DNA from: Nocardioidaceae bacterium
GTDB taxonomy: Bacteria > Actinomycetota > Actinomycetes > Propionibacteriales > Nocardioidaceae
Reading direction: 5' to 3'
NCBI GenBank assembly: GCA_018672315.1
Contig: CP076053.1
Span: forward strand, 2,095,827-2,159,826
DNA length: 64,000 nucleotides
In this document: piece by piece, positions 44,488-52,283 of the stretch
Layout of the letters: the number at the start of each line of letters is the position of its first letter
Numbering within the stretch: position 1 is the first letter of the stretch
Notes under the pieces: model-generated
What the model saw: only the letters and a program-made list of their open reading frames with translations
Told to the model about the DNA's origin: nothing
The model's database searches: none
Made by a program: the position numbers and the translations under genes

Positions 44488-45965
44488 GCGGGCTCCTCGG
44501 CGGTGATCGGCAGGCGGACGGTGAAGCGTGCCCCGTGCGGCGTGTTGTCGGAGACGCCGACCTCGCCCCCGTGGGCGTGCACGATCGCCGACACGATCGA
44601 CAGGCCGAGACCGAACCCCTCGTCCCCGCGAGGGACGGCACTGCGGCCGAACCGCTCGAAGATCCGCTCGCGGTCCGCCTCGGGGACGCCGCGACCGGTG
44701 TCGGCCACGCTGAGCTCGACGTGCTCGCCGACGACGGCGCCGTGCAGCGCGATCGACTGCCCGGGGGCGGTGTGCTTCACGGCGTTGTCGCACAGCTGCA
44801 GCAACGCCTGGGTGACGCGCTGCTCGTCGACGACGACCATGGCGTGCTCGTCCGGTTCGGGCACGTGGCCGGTCCACTCGCGCGCCCCCAGCGCTGTCGC
44901 CTTCGAGAGCACGTCGGTCACGAGGGAACCCAGCGGCACGGGCTCGGGCCGCAGGAAGTCCGGACGCTCCGACTTCGCCAGCAGGGTCAGGTCGCCCACC
45001 AGACGGGCCATGCGTTCGGTCTCGTCCAGGAGCAGGTCGCGGGTCTGCCTGACCTCGTCCGGGTCGTTCTCGTCCAGCAGCTCCAGGTGGCCGTGCAGCA
45101 CGGTGAGGGGCGTACGCAGCTCGTGCCCGGCGTCGTCGAGGAACCGACGCTGCCCCGCGAACGCCGTCTCCAGGCGGTCGAGCATCGAGTTGACCGTGCG
45201 GGTCAACGCGGTGATGTCGTCGTTGCCGCGCTCGGGGATGCGGGCGGCGAGGTCGGACTCGCTGATCGACTCGGCGGTCGACCGCAGCGTCCGCAGCGGG
45301 GCGAGCAGCCGGCCGGCGACCGTGGCCGAGGCGACCACGGCGAGGAGCAGGAGCACGAGGGCGACGACGGTGTACGTCCGCAGCGTCTCGTGCAACCCGT
45401 CCCGGGTGCGGTCGAGGAGAGTGCCGACGACGAGGGCTCCGACGTCCGTCCCCGCACCCCCGGTCACCTCGACACGCTGGACATCGATGCGCAGCCGTCC
45501 CTCAGGGGTGTCGATGACGGTCGTCCCGCTGCTGTCGACCAGCGGGGACACCGCGGCGTCGAAGGCGGGGTCGGCGACGAGGTCGCGTCCGCCGAGCGAG
45601 ACCTGCTGCGTGCGCCCGTCCCAGTAGCCGGCCAGGATCTCCGTGCGGTCGGGCACGTTGCGACTCAGGAACGTCGCCAGGAACTGCGAGCTCGAGCGGA
45701 ACGGCCGGCCCGTCGCAGGGTCGTTGCCGCCGCGCAGCTCACGGAGCTCTGCGAACTCCTGGTCGATCTCGGACTGCACGTCGGCCTCGATGCGTTCGCT
45801 CTCGATGGTGGTCACCAGCACCCCTGCGGCACCGAGGGCGCCGCCGACGAGCAGAGCGGTCGCGATCGTCAGACGCACCCGGACCGACAACCCGTCGCGG
45901 CGCAGCCGCCTGGCCAGGGTCGCGGCGCGCGGCCGCCGCCGATCCGCGGCGTCGACCTCGCTCAT
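44472..45965 (-). CDS. Membrane sensor histidine kinase
   Basis: A 497-residue kinase: membrane helices at about 30-53 and 197-217 enclosing an extracytoplasmic sensor of about 140 residues, a HAMP domain (217-270), dimerisation helix with His281 (DAGHELRTPLTVLHGH), and an ATPase domain with the N box (CDNAVKHT), DTGRGVP, IFERFGRS and GFGLGLS. The sensor part is acidic, with YWDGRTQQVSLGG, and has no known PAS or Cache signature. It follows the Asp/Arg-rich protein gene by 24 bases and overlaps the regulator gene, so all three form one operon. Confidence 0.93.
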   Translation of the reverse strand: MSEVDAADRRRPRAATLARRLRRDGLSVRVRLTIATALLVGGALGAAGVLVTTIESERIEADVQSEIDQEFAELRELRGGNDPATGRPFRSSSQFLATFLSRNVPDRTEILAGYWDGRTQQVSLGGRDLVADPAFDAAVSPLVDSSGTTVIDTPEGRLRIDVQRVEVTGGAGTDVGALVVGTLLDRTRDGLHETLRTYTVVALVLLLLAVVASATVAGRLLAPLRTLRSTAESISESDLAARIPERGNDDITALTRTVNSMLDRLETAFAGQRRFLDDAGHELRTPLTVLHGHLELLDENDPDEVRQTRDLLLDETERMARLVGDLTLLAKSERPDFLRPEPVPLGSLVTDVLSKATALGAREWTGHVPEPDEHAMVVVDEQRVTQALLQLCDNAVKHTAPGQSIALHGAVVGEHVELSVADTGRGVPEADRERIFERFGRSAVPRGDEGFGLGLSIVSAIVHAHGGEVGVSDNTPHGARFTVRLPITAEEPAWHAS

Positions 45966-45989
45966 CGACCCGCCCACGGGTGGACCACG

Positions 45990-46430
45990 TCAGTCGTCGT
46001 CCCTGGCGTCGTCCCCGTCGTCGTCCCCGTCGTCGTCCCGGTCGTCGTCCCGGTCGTCGTCCCCGTCGTCGTCCCGGTCGTCGTCCCAGTCGTCGCGGTC
46101 GACGACGGGGGCCGGTACGACATCCCGGTCGTCCCGGTCCTCACGCCGGTCCCGCCGGTCGTCCCTGGCCTCCTGTCGGGCCTCCCGCCGTTCACGTGCC
46201 TCACGTGCCTGTCGTGCGTCCCGCGCCTCGCGCCGATCGTCACGTGCCTGCTGCTGCTCCTCACGGGGGTCCCCGGGCTCGGTCGACGTGTCACCGCTGT
46301 CGAGGGGAAGCACCACGGGCGTACGCGGAGCGGTCGGCGCGTCCGCCGACGCGAGGCCGCTCCATGCCAGCCCGAGCAGCACGACGGCCACGACGGAGAG
46401 TGCGACGAGGATCTTGTGCAGGAAGGGCAT
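45990..46430 (-). CDS. Exported Asp/Arg-rich low-complexity protein, first gene of the two-component operon
   Basis: A 146-residue protein with an N-terminal hydrophobic helix (KILVALSVVAVVLLGLAWSG) acting as signal or anchor. It is followed by a linker, a charged helical stretch of Arg/Glu/Ala repeats (REARDARQAREARERREA, about 67-95), and an Asp/Arg/Gly tail (DDDRDDDGDDDR and similar, about 112-146) coded by a 12-bp tandem repeat. Such an acidic tail could bind Ca, Mg, Fe or cationic peptides and present the signal to the kinase encoded next, but this is inference. No family is recognised. Confidence 0.7.
   Translation of the reverse strand: MPFLHKILVALSVVAVVLLGLAWSGLASADAPTAPRTPVVLPLDSGDTSTEPGDPREEQQQARDDRREARDARQAREARERREARQEARDDRRDRREDRDDRDVVPAPVVDRDDWDDDRDDDGDDDRDDDRDDDGDDDGDDARDDD
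45992..46099. repeat. 12-bp tandem repeat coding for the acidic tail
   Basis: About nine imperfect units of gtcgtcgtcccs, in frame with the Asp/Arg/Gly codons of the exported protein on the minus strand. Unit loss or gain would keep the frame and change tail length by four residues. Confidence 0.8.
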
Positions 46431-46464
46431 GAGCGGGAGTCTCCGGGTGCCGGATGGGCTGAGG

Positions 46465-46480
46465 ATGAGGCGGTCATGAG
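46465..46480 (-). promoter_or_regulatory. Direct repeat CTCAT-N6-CTCAT upstream of the two-component operon
   Basis: On the minus strand ctcat recurs with an 11-base period, 35-50 bases before the operon start. The half-site resembles the CTCAC repeats at 43185-43206 upstream of the secreted protein. Confidence 0.45.
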
Positions 46481-46491
46481 AGTCCTCTCAT
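46476..46491. promoter_or_regulatory. 16-bp palindrome ATGAGAG-TC-CTCTCAT
   Basis: A perfect inverted repeat with a two-base centre, too tight for a hairpin loop and therefore more likely a dimer-binding site. It adjoins the CTCAT direct repeat in the promoter of the two-component operon. Confidence 0.45.
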
Positions 46492-46515
46492 CGAGGCCGG
46501 CCCGAGGTCCGGGAC

Positions 46516-47637
46516 TCATCCGGCCAGGGGCGGTGGCGCCGTGAGCACCTTCTCGCCGCTCATGAGGACCGGGGTGGCTCCGGGACTCACGCTCACACTC
46601 ACGGGCGTGCCCGGCTCGAGGCGTACGTCGTGCTGCTGCCACGACCGCACGGACAGCCCCGAGGCGAGGCGTACGTGGTGCAGGTGGAACGCGCCGTGGT
46701 ACTCGACGCGTTCGACCACGTGAGCTGCCTCGGCGTCGGCGCGCAGCGCCACCTCGTGCGGTCGCAGCATCACCTCGACCTGGGCGCGGACGCCGCCCCA
46801 CCCGGGCACGGTCGACACGACTCCGATCTCGCTGGTCAGCAGCGCCCGGTCGACGCGGGCGGGCAGGAAGTCAGCCTCACCCATGAAGGTCGCCACGAAC
46901 CGGGACGTCGGTCGCTCGTAGACCTCGGCGGGCGACCCGAGCTGCAGCAGGTGACCCCCGTGCATGACCCCGAGCCTGTGGCCGAGGCTCAAGGCCTCGG
47001 TCTGGTCGTGGGTCACGATCATCGCGGCGCTCCCGGTCTCGGCGAGCGCGGCGAGGGTGTCGGCGCGCACCCGGGAGCGGAGGTTCGTGTCCAGGCTGGA
47101 GAACGGCTCGTCGAGCAGCACGACCGCCGGCCGGGGCGCCAGCGCGCGGGCCAGCGCCACGCGCTGCTGTTCCCCGCCGGAGAGCTCGTGGGGGAAGCGC
47201 GTCGCGAGGTGGGCGAGTCCGACGAGGTCGAGCACCTCCATGACCCGTGGCGTACGGCCGTCCCGCTCACCGCGGGGGAGCCCGAAGGCGACGTTGCGGC
47301 CCACGTCGAGGTGGGGGAACAACGCGTGGTCCTGGAAGACGAGCCCGACGCGGCGCTGCTCGGCCGGCACGAACACCCGCCCGGCGACCTCGCGCCCGCC
47401 GACGTCGATCGAGCCGGTGTCGGGCTGGTCCAGGCCCGCGGCGAGACGCAGCAGGGTGGACTTGCCGCAGCCGGAAGGCCCGACCAGCGTGACGACCTCG
47501 TGGGCGGCGACGGTGAGGTCGACACCGCGTACGGCCGGCACGTCGCCGTAGGACTTCGCCACCGCGTGCAGGTGCAGGGCGGGTACGACGGATCCGGTGC
47601 TGCCCGGCGACGCGTGGAGGTCGTGGGCGGCTGTCAT
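46516..47637 (-). CDS. fbpC: Ferric-iron ABC transporter, ATP-binding protein (FbpC-type)
   Basis: The ATPase of a ferric-ion importer. The 373-residue protein has Walker A GPSGCGKST, the Q-loop LVFQDHALFPHLDVGRNVAF, ABC signature LSGGEQQRVALARAL, Walker B VVLLDEPFSSLD and the switch His (VTHDQTEAL). A C-terminal TOBE/FbpC-like regulatory domain follows (about 260-373). The sequence FQDHALFPHLDV is typical of iron and sulfate/polyamine importers. Its ATG overlaps the stop of the permease gene. Confidence 0.92.
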   Translation of the reverse strand: MTAAHDLHASPGSTGSVVPALHLHAVAKSYGDVPAVRGVDLTVAAHEVVTLVGPSGCGKSTLLRLAAGLDQPDTGSIDVGGREVAGRVFVPAEQRRVGLVFQDHALFPHLDVGRNVAFGLPRGERDGRTPRVMEVLDLVGLAHLATRFPHELSGGEQQRVALARALAPRPAVVLLDEPFSSLDTNLRSRVRADTLAALAETGSAAMIVTHDQTEALSLGHRLGVMHGGHLLQLGSPAEVYERPTSRFVATFMGEADFLPARVDRALLTSEIGVVSTVPGWGGVRAQVEVMLRPHEVALRADAEAAHVVERVEYHGAFHLHHVRLASGLSVRSWQQHDVRLEPGTPVSVSVSPGATPVLMSGEKVLTAPPPLAG

Positions 47638-49325
47638 GGCCCCAGGGTGCCAGGTCTCTCGCGGCTCTCCTCGTCACGGCGGGCGAAGGTGATCGCCACC
47701 GGCACCAGCGCGACGACCACGATGATCAGGGCGGGGACCGCGGCCTGGGCGAAGAAGTTCTCGTTGGCCAGTTCGTACACCCACACCGACAGCGTCGAGA
47801 AGCCGAACGGTCGCAGCAGCAGCACCAGCGGCAGCTCCTTGATGGCGTCGATGAGCACCAGCGTGGTGGCCACGGCCACCCCCGAGCGGGCCAGGGGCAG
47901 GTGGACGCGGCGGAGGAGGCGTCCTGGCGTCGCACCGAGCGAGAGGGCCGAGGAGGAGACCGACGGCGGCACGCGGCTGAACGCCGAGTCGACCGCCTGG
48001 TAGGCAGGGGCCACGAAGCGGACCACGTACGCCAGCAGCACGCCGGCGACCGAACCGGTCAGCAGCAGCCCGGTGCCCCCCTCGACACCGAGGGCGCGCA
48101 CGGCCCGGTCGAGGGCCGCGACGACGGCGAGGGCGCCGATGCCGACGACCGCGCCCGGCACGGCGTACCCGAAGGTCGTGGCCTGCGCGGCGCCCCGCAG
48201 CACACGGCCACCGCCCAGCCGGAGGGCGTGGGCCACGACCAGCGACACCGCGACGCAGGCGACGGCTGCGACGACGGCCACGACGAGGGAGTTGGTCAGG
48301 TACGCCAGCAGGCCCCGCTGGCCGAGCTGGGCCGACCCGTCGAGGAGCGAGGACACCGACCACGTCAGCAGCCGCAGCAGGGGAAGCCCGAACGCGGCGG
48401 CGGCCACGAGACCGCACGCGGCGGTCGCCGCCCAGGCGCGGGACCCGGTCAGCCGCCGACGCGAGAGACCGCGTCCCCGCCCGCCGCGCTGGAAGAAGCG
48501 GGCGCGACCGCGCAGGGCGCGTTCCAGGGAGAGCACGGTGACGGCGAACAGCAGCACCAGCATCGCGAGCCACACCGCGGAGCCGAACTCGTAGGAGCCC
48601 TTCCACGTCAGGTAGACGCCGACCGAGACGGTCTGCACGCCGAAGTACTGCACCGTCGCGAAGTCGGTCAGCACCTCCATCGTCACCAGCGCGAGTCCCG
48701 CCGCCAGGGCCGGACGTGAGAGCGGCAGCACCACCTCGCGGAACGCGCGGCCGCGCGAGGCCCCCAGACAGCGGGCGGCGTCGTACGCACTCGGGGCGGT
48801 GTCGCCGAAGGCCGAGCGCGCGAGCAGGAAGACGTAGGGGTACAGCGTCAGGGTGAGCACCACGGCAGCTCCGCCGAGGTTGCGTACGGGCAGCTCCGCC
48901 AGGTCGCTGCCGAGCACCGCGCGGAGCGCGGACTGCACGGGGCCGGCGTAGTCGAAGGTCGAGAGGAAGATGAAGCCGAGGATGTAGGCGGGCATCGCGA
49001 GGGGCAGCACGAGCAGCCACTGCAGCACCGACCGTCCCGGGAACTCGTGGGCGCTGACCAGCCACGCCAGCGAGGTGCCGAGGACGCCCGTGCCGAGGGC
49101 GACCAGCACGACCAGTCCCACCGTGGTGAGGACCTGGCTGCCGACGTCGCCGGAGAACGAGGGGGCCCCCGCGAGCGCAGCCGTGGTCGCGACGGCGATG
49201 ACCGGGCTGGAGACCAGCAGCGCGGTGACCACGACCGCGGCCGACCAGGCAGGACGACCGGACCCCGCGAGCCGCCGTCGCAGCGGTCGCGGGGTCCGGT
49301 CGACGACTGGCGCGAGCGTGGTCAC
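47634..49325 (-). CDS. fbpB: Ferric-iron ABC transporter permease, two fused membrane halves (FbpB-type)
   Basis: A 563-residue permease with about 12 helices in two homologous halves. Each has a coupling EAA-type loop: AARCLGASRGRAFREVVLPLSRP in the first and SALSLGATPGRLLRRVHLPLARS in the second. Duplicated permeases of this size are the hallmark of FbpB/FutB ferric systems. The GTG start follows the binding-protein stop by ten bases; a much longer frame reading into that gene is not credible. A basic, Arg-rich segment (RTPRPLRRRLAG) precedes the first helix. Confidence 0.92.
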   Translation of the reverse strand: MTTLAPVVDRTPRPLRRRLAGSGRPAWSAAVVVTALLVSSPVIAVATTAALAGAPSFSGDVGSQVLTTVGLVVLVALGTGVLGTSLAWLVSAHEFPGRSVLQWLLVLPLAMPAYILGFIFLSTFDYAGPVQSALRAVLGSDLAELPVRNLGGAAVVLTLTLYPYVFLLARSAFGDTAPSAYDAARCLGASRGRAFREVVLPLSRPALAAGLALVTMEVLTDFATVQYFGVQTVSVGVYLTWKGSYEFGSAVWLAMLVLLFAVTVLSLERALRGRARFFQRGGRGRGLSRRRLTGSRAWAATAACGLVAAAAFGLPLLRLLTWSVSSLLDGSAQLGQRGLLAYLTNSLVVAVVAAVACVAVSLVVAHALRLGGGRVLRGAAQATTFGYAVPGAVVGIGALAVVAALDRAVRALGVEGGTGLLLTGSVAGVLLAYVVRFVAPAYQAVDSAFSRVPPSVSSSALSLGATPGRLLRRVHLPLARSGVAVATTLVLIDAIKELPLVLLLRPFGFSTLSVWVYELANENFFAQAAVPALIIVVVALVPVAITFARRDEESRERPGTLGP

Positions 49326-49335
49326 AGGTCGTGCG

Positions 49336-50361
49336 TCACTCGTAGCCGGCGGCCTCGAGGAGGGCGACGGCCTCGGCGTTGCGGGAGCCGTACGCCTCGG
49401 CGTCGATGGGCATGCGGTCGAAGTCACCGAAGGAGGCGGCGACCGGCTCCGCCTCGACCTCCGGGTTCACCGGCAGCTCGTGGTTGCCGTCGACGAACGC
49501 GGACTGCCCGTCGGTGGCGAGCCACTCCAGCAGGGCGCGGGCGTCCTCGGGGTTGTCGGCGGTGTTCGTGACGCCGGCGCCGGAGATGTTCACGTGCGCG
49601 CCGGCACCGTCCTGGCTGGCCCAGTAGAGCTCCACGCCCAGCTCGGGGTCCTTCTCCAGCTCACGGGCCAGGTAGTAGTGGTTGGTGATGCCGACGTCGC
49701 ACCCACCTGCGGCGATCGCCTTCAGCTGCTGCACGTCGTTGCTCATGATGTCGACGTCGTTGGCGACCCAGCCCTCGACGATCTCGGCGGTGCGCTCCTC
49801 GCCGTAGAGGTCGATCAGGCTGGCGACGAGACTCTGGGTGTACGCGCTGGTCGAGTCGCGCATGCACAGCCTGCCCTCCCACTTCGGGTCGGTGAGGCCT
49901 GCGTAGGACTCCTCGGCGTCGAACTCGCTCGGGTCGACGGCCTCGGGGTTGTAGACCAGGGTGCGGCCGCGCAGGGCGAGGCCGTACCAGCTGTCGTCGG
50001 CGGCGCGGAGGTCCTCGGGCACGGCCTGGTCGAGCACGGGGGAGCTCGTCGGGGCGAGCACGCCCTCCTGGTCGGCGTTCCACAGGGCGCCGGCATCGAC
50101 GGTCATGAACACGTCGGCCGGCGAGCTCTCACCCTCGGCCTTGAGGCGCTCGAGCAGCTCGGCGTCGTCGCCGTTCAGGAACTCGACGCTGATGCCGGTG
50201 TCCTCGGTGAACTGCGTGAAGGCGTCCTCGAGCTGGTAGTGGCGCGCGGTGTACACCTGCAGGTCGGCGTCGCCTCCCGAGCCCGGTCCGGTCGAGCAGC
50301 CGGTGAGGGCGAGCCCGGCCAGGACGGGCAGGGCGATCGTGCTCAGGACGGAGCGCTTCAC
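49336..50361 (-). CDS. fbpA: Ferric-iron ABC transporter substrate-binding lipoprotein (FbpA-type)
   Basis: A 341-residue lipoprotein with lipobox LTGC (Cys22). The mature protein begins DLQVYTARHYQLEDAFTQF, the opening strand of FutA/FbpA ferric-binding proteins. It has DVFMTVDAGALWNADQEG, LALRGRTLVYNP and the tyrosine pair GITNHYYLARE expected to ligate Fe3+. GGAGGT precedes the GTG start. It is the first gene of the fbpA-fbpB-fbpC operon and has an iron box about 50-65 bases upstream. Confidence 0.92.
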   Translation of the reverse strand: MKRSVLSTIALPVLAGLALTGCSTGPGSGGDADLQVYTARHYQLEDAFTQFTEDTGISVEFLNGDDAELLERLKAEGESSPADVFMTVDAGALWNADQEGVLAPTSSPVLDQAVPEDLRAADDSWYGLALRGRTLVYNPEAVDPSEFDAEESYAGLTDPKWEGRLCMRDSTSAYTQSLVASLIDLYGEERTAEIVEGWVANDVDIMSNDVQQLKAIAAGGCDVGITNHYYLARELEKDPELGVELYWASQDGAGAHVNISGAGVTNTADNPEDARALLEWLATDGQSAFVDGNHELPVNPEVEAEPVAASFGDFDRMPIDAEAYGSRNAEAVALLEAAGYE

Positions 50362-50407
50362 AGGGACCTCCAGGCAGGTGCGGACGACGCGGCGCCGTGT
50401 CGGCGAC

Positions 50408-50426
50408 TTCGGTAAGGCTTACCTTA
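50408..50426. promoter_or_regulatory. DtxR/IdeR-type iron box upstream of the ferric transporter operon
   Basis: ttcggtaaggcttacctta, read on the minus strand, matches the consensus TTAGGTTAGGCTAACCTAA at about 15 of 19 positions. The core ggtaag-g-cttacc is a perfect inverted repeat. Confidence 0.82.
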
Positions 50427-50481
50427 GCGACGTCCGGTCTGGCCCGCTCCGTGCCCTGGGTCTCACCGGACTGCGCGCGCT

Positions 50482-50892
50482 TCAGCGCCGGCGCCACTCG
50501 ATGGCCGGACAGGTGTCCATGACCATCGCGACCCCCGCCGCCGTGGTGCGGGCGAAGGCGTCCTCGTCGACGACGCCGAGCTGGAACCAGACGCCCTTCG
50601 CGCCGACGGCGACCGCCTCGTCCGCGAACGGCCCGGCCGCCTCCGAACGTCGGAAGACGTCGACGACGTCGACGTCGAAGGGCACGTCGGCGAGGCTCGC
50701 GTACCCCTGCTCGCCGAGCACCGTGGGCGCGTCGGGGTGGATGGGGACGATCCGCTTGCCGCGCTGCTGCAGCAGGGAGGCGATCGAGTACGCGGTGCGC
50801 GAGGGGTCCCCCGAGAGTCCGACGACGGCCCAGGTCTCGAGGTCGTCGAGCATCAGGGAGACGGCGTCCGGGTCCTGCCAGGAAGTGGTCAT
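50482..50892 (-). CDS. CoA-binding domain protein (YccU-like)
   Basis: A 136-residue Rossmann-fold protein: TWAVVGLSGDPSRTAYSIA is the nucleotide/CoA-binding turn, followed by IVPIHPDAPTVLGEQGYASL and VDVVDVFRRSEAAG, then GAKGVWFQLGVVDEDA and VMDTCPAIEWRR. The family is broadly conserved but without a firm function. It stands upstream of the iron-transport operon on the same strand, separated by the iron box, so the two are probably regulated separately. Confidence 0.87.
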   Translation of the reverse strand: MTTSWQDPDAVSLMLDDLETWAVVGLSGDPSRTAYSIASLLQQRGKRIVPIHPDAPTVLGEQGYASLADVPFDVDVVDVFRRSEAAGPFADEAVAVGAKGVWFQLGVVDEDAFARTTAAGVAMVMDTCPAIEWRRR

Positions 50893-50946
50893 GCCGCCAG
50901 GCTGCCCCGCGCGACCCCGCTGACGCCTGTGGGTCCGGCTCGCGGG

Positions 50947-52119
50947 TCACCGGTTCGCGCGGCGGCGCCTCAGCAGGCGGGGGAGCGCTCCGGTGGCGGC
51001 CTCGAGGGGGCCGCGGCGCCCGGCGAGCACGAGCCCGGCGCCGATCAGCGACACGATGAGCACGTGCAGCGCGTACGTCGAACCGCCGTCCTCGGGCAGC
51101 AGCGGGGGCGTGCGCAGGAAGACGTGCAGGGAGTACAGCGTGAGCGTCGCGGTGCCGGCACCGAAGACGACCGCGGTGCCGCGACGCGCCCCTGCGCCCG
51201 CGGCCGAGAGCGCCGAGACCAGGAGGAGGCACACGCCGATGGCAGCAGCGGCGCTCCCGGCGGTGGTCAGCAGGTCGAACGGGGTGCCGCTGTGGGGTGC
51301 GTCGAGCAGGAGGTACTCCGGCGCCCTCACCGGGGTCACGCCGGAGAACTCCGTCGCGGTGCGGGAGATCTCGCCGTCGCTGACGCCGGCGGCCGGTGCG
51401 GCGTACGCCGAGAGCAGCAGCGGGACGACGGCGACCACCGCGCCCACCGCCAGCAGCCACAGCTGGGTGGCGCGTCGTCGCAGGGGCAGCCGACCGATCG
51501 CGACGCCGAGCAGGGCGTACGCGAGCCAGGTGAACGCCGGGTAGTAGCCGCTCAGGACGAGCTCGGCGAGCAGGTCGCCCGGGTCGGCGAGCATCGACCA
51601 GCCGGGGTTGAGCCTGCTCGCGGGCGGCAGGAACGCCTCCCGCACCACCTGGGAGACCAGGGGCGCGAGCACCGCCCACGTGACGGCGAGGCCCAGCAGG
51701 GGCCCGGCGCGCAGCCCGAGGAAGGGGAGCGCCAGCACCATCAGCGCCGCGTAGTAGGCGAGGATCACGGCGATCCCGGACTCGAGGTCCCCCAGGAGGA
51801 GACCGACGGCTCCCACGAGCACCGCCCGCACGGCGATGCCGAGGCGGTCCTGGGTGAGCGCCGCACCCACACGCGGGGCGGACCCTCCCGTCATGAGCGC
51901 CAGCGAGACGCCGAGGAGCACCGCGAAGAGCGCCGAGCTGCGGCCGGCGAAGGCGTGCTCCACCCAGGTCAACGACCCGTCGGCGTCGCGGGCGGGCATC
52001 GTGTGGACGCCGATCATGCCGATCAGCGCGAGCCAGCGCGCGACGTCGATGCCGACCAGACGACCCGTGGCGGCGGGACGGCTCGGTCGGCGGGAGCGGC
52101 GCGGGGAGGTCGTGGTCAC
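50947..52119 (-). CDS. Membrane acyltransferase-like protein (DUF1624/DUF418-like)
   Basis: A protein of about 390 residues with roughly ten helices. It begins RLVGIDVARWLALIGMIGVH, the R-x-x-G-I-D-x-A-R...H motif shared by heparan-alpha-glucosaminide acetyltransferase-like and DUF418/YeiB-like proteins. Later parts are helices with Arg-rich loops (IGRLPLRRRATQLW) and end RLLRRRRANR. The acetyl acceptor is unknown. I prefer the GTG preceded by AGGA; a GTG 11 codons earlier is also in frame. TAGCGT upstream may be the promoter. Confidence 0.72.
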   Translation of the reverse strand: MTTTSPRRSRRPSRPAATGRLVGIDVARWLALIGMIGVHTMPARDADGSLTWVEHAFAGRSSALFAVLLGVSLALMTGGSAPRVGAALTQDRLGIAVRAVLVGAVGLLLGDLESGIAVILAYYAALMVLALPFLGLRAGPLLGLAVTWAVLAPLVSQVVREAFLPPASRLNPGWSMLADPGDLLAELVLSGYYPAFTWLAYALLGVAIGRLPLRRRATQLWLLAVGAVVAVVPLLLSAYAAPAAGVSDGEISRTATEFSGVTPVRAPEYLLLDAPHSGTPFDLLTTAGSAAAAIGVCLLLVSALSAAGAGARRGTAVVFGAGTATLTLYSLHVFLRTPPLLPEDGGSTYALHVLIVSLIGAGLVLAGRRGPLEAATGALPRLLRRRRANR

Positions 52120-52164
52120 CGGGATCCTGTCGGTCGCAGCGGTCGTGTCCACGCTACGGGACGT

Positions 52165-52235
52165 GCGTCCACTGGGACGCGGTCGCTACTCTGCGCCGAG
52201 AGCGCCGCGGAGTCTCGTCGGCACGATCCGACGAG
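52165..52235 (+). promoter_or_regulatory. Promoter and structured leader of the mrp operon
   Basis: GCGTCC-actg-GGACGC sits near the expected -35, TACTCT at 52187-52192 is a likely -10, and the predicted 85-base leader contains the hairpin CTCGTCGG-cacgat-CCGACGAG (52214-52235). The arrangement suggests an operator plus a folded leader. No known riboswitch class is recognised. Confidence 0.4.
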
Positions 52236-52283
52236 TCCCCCGAGAGATCTCATGAGAGCTGTCCGCACGCGAGGGTCGGCGTC

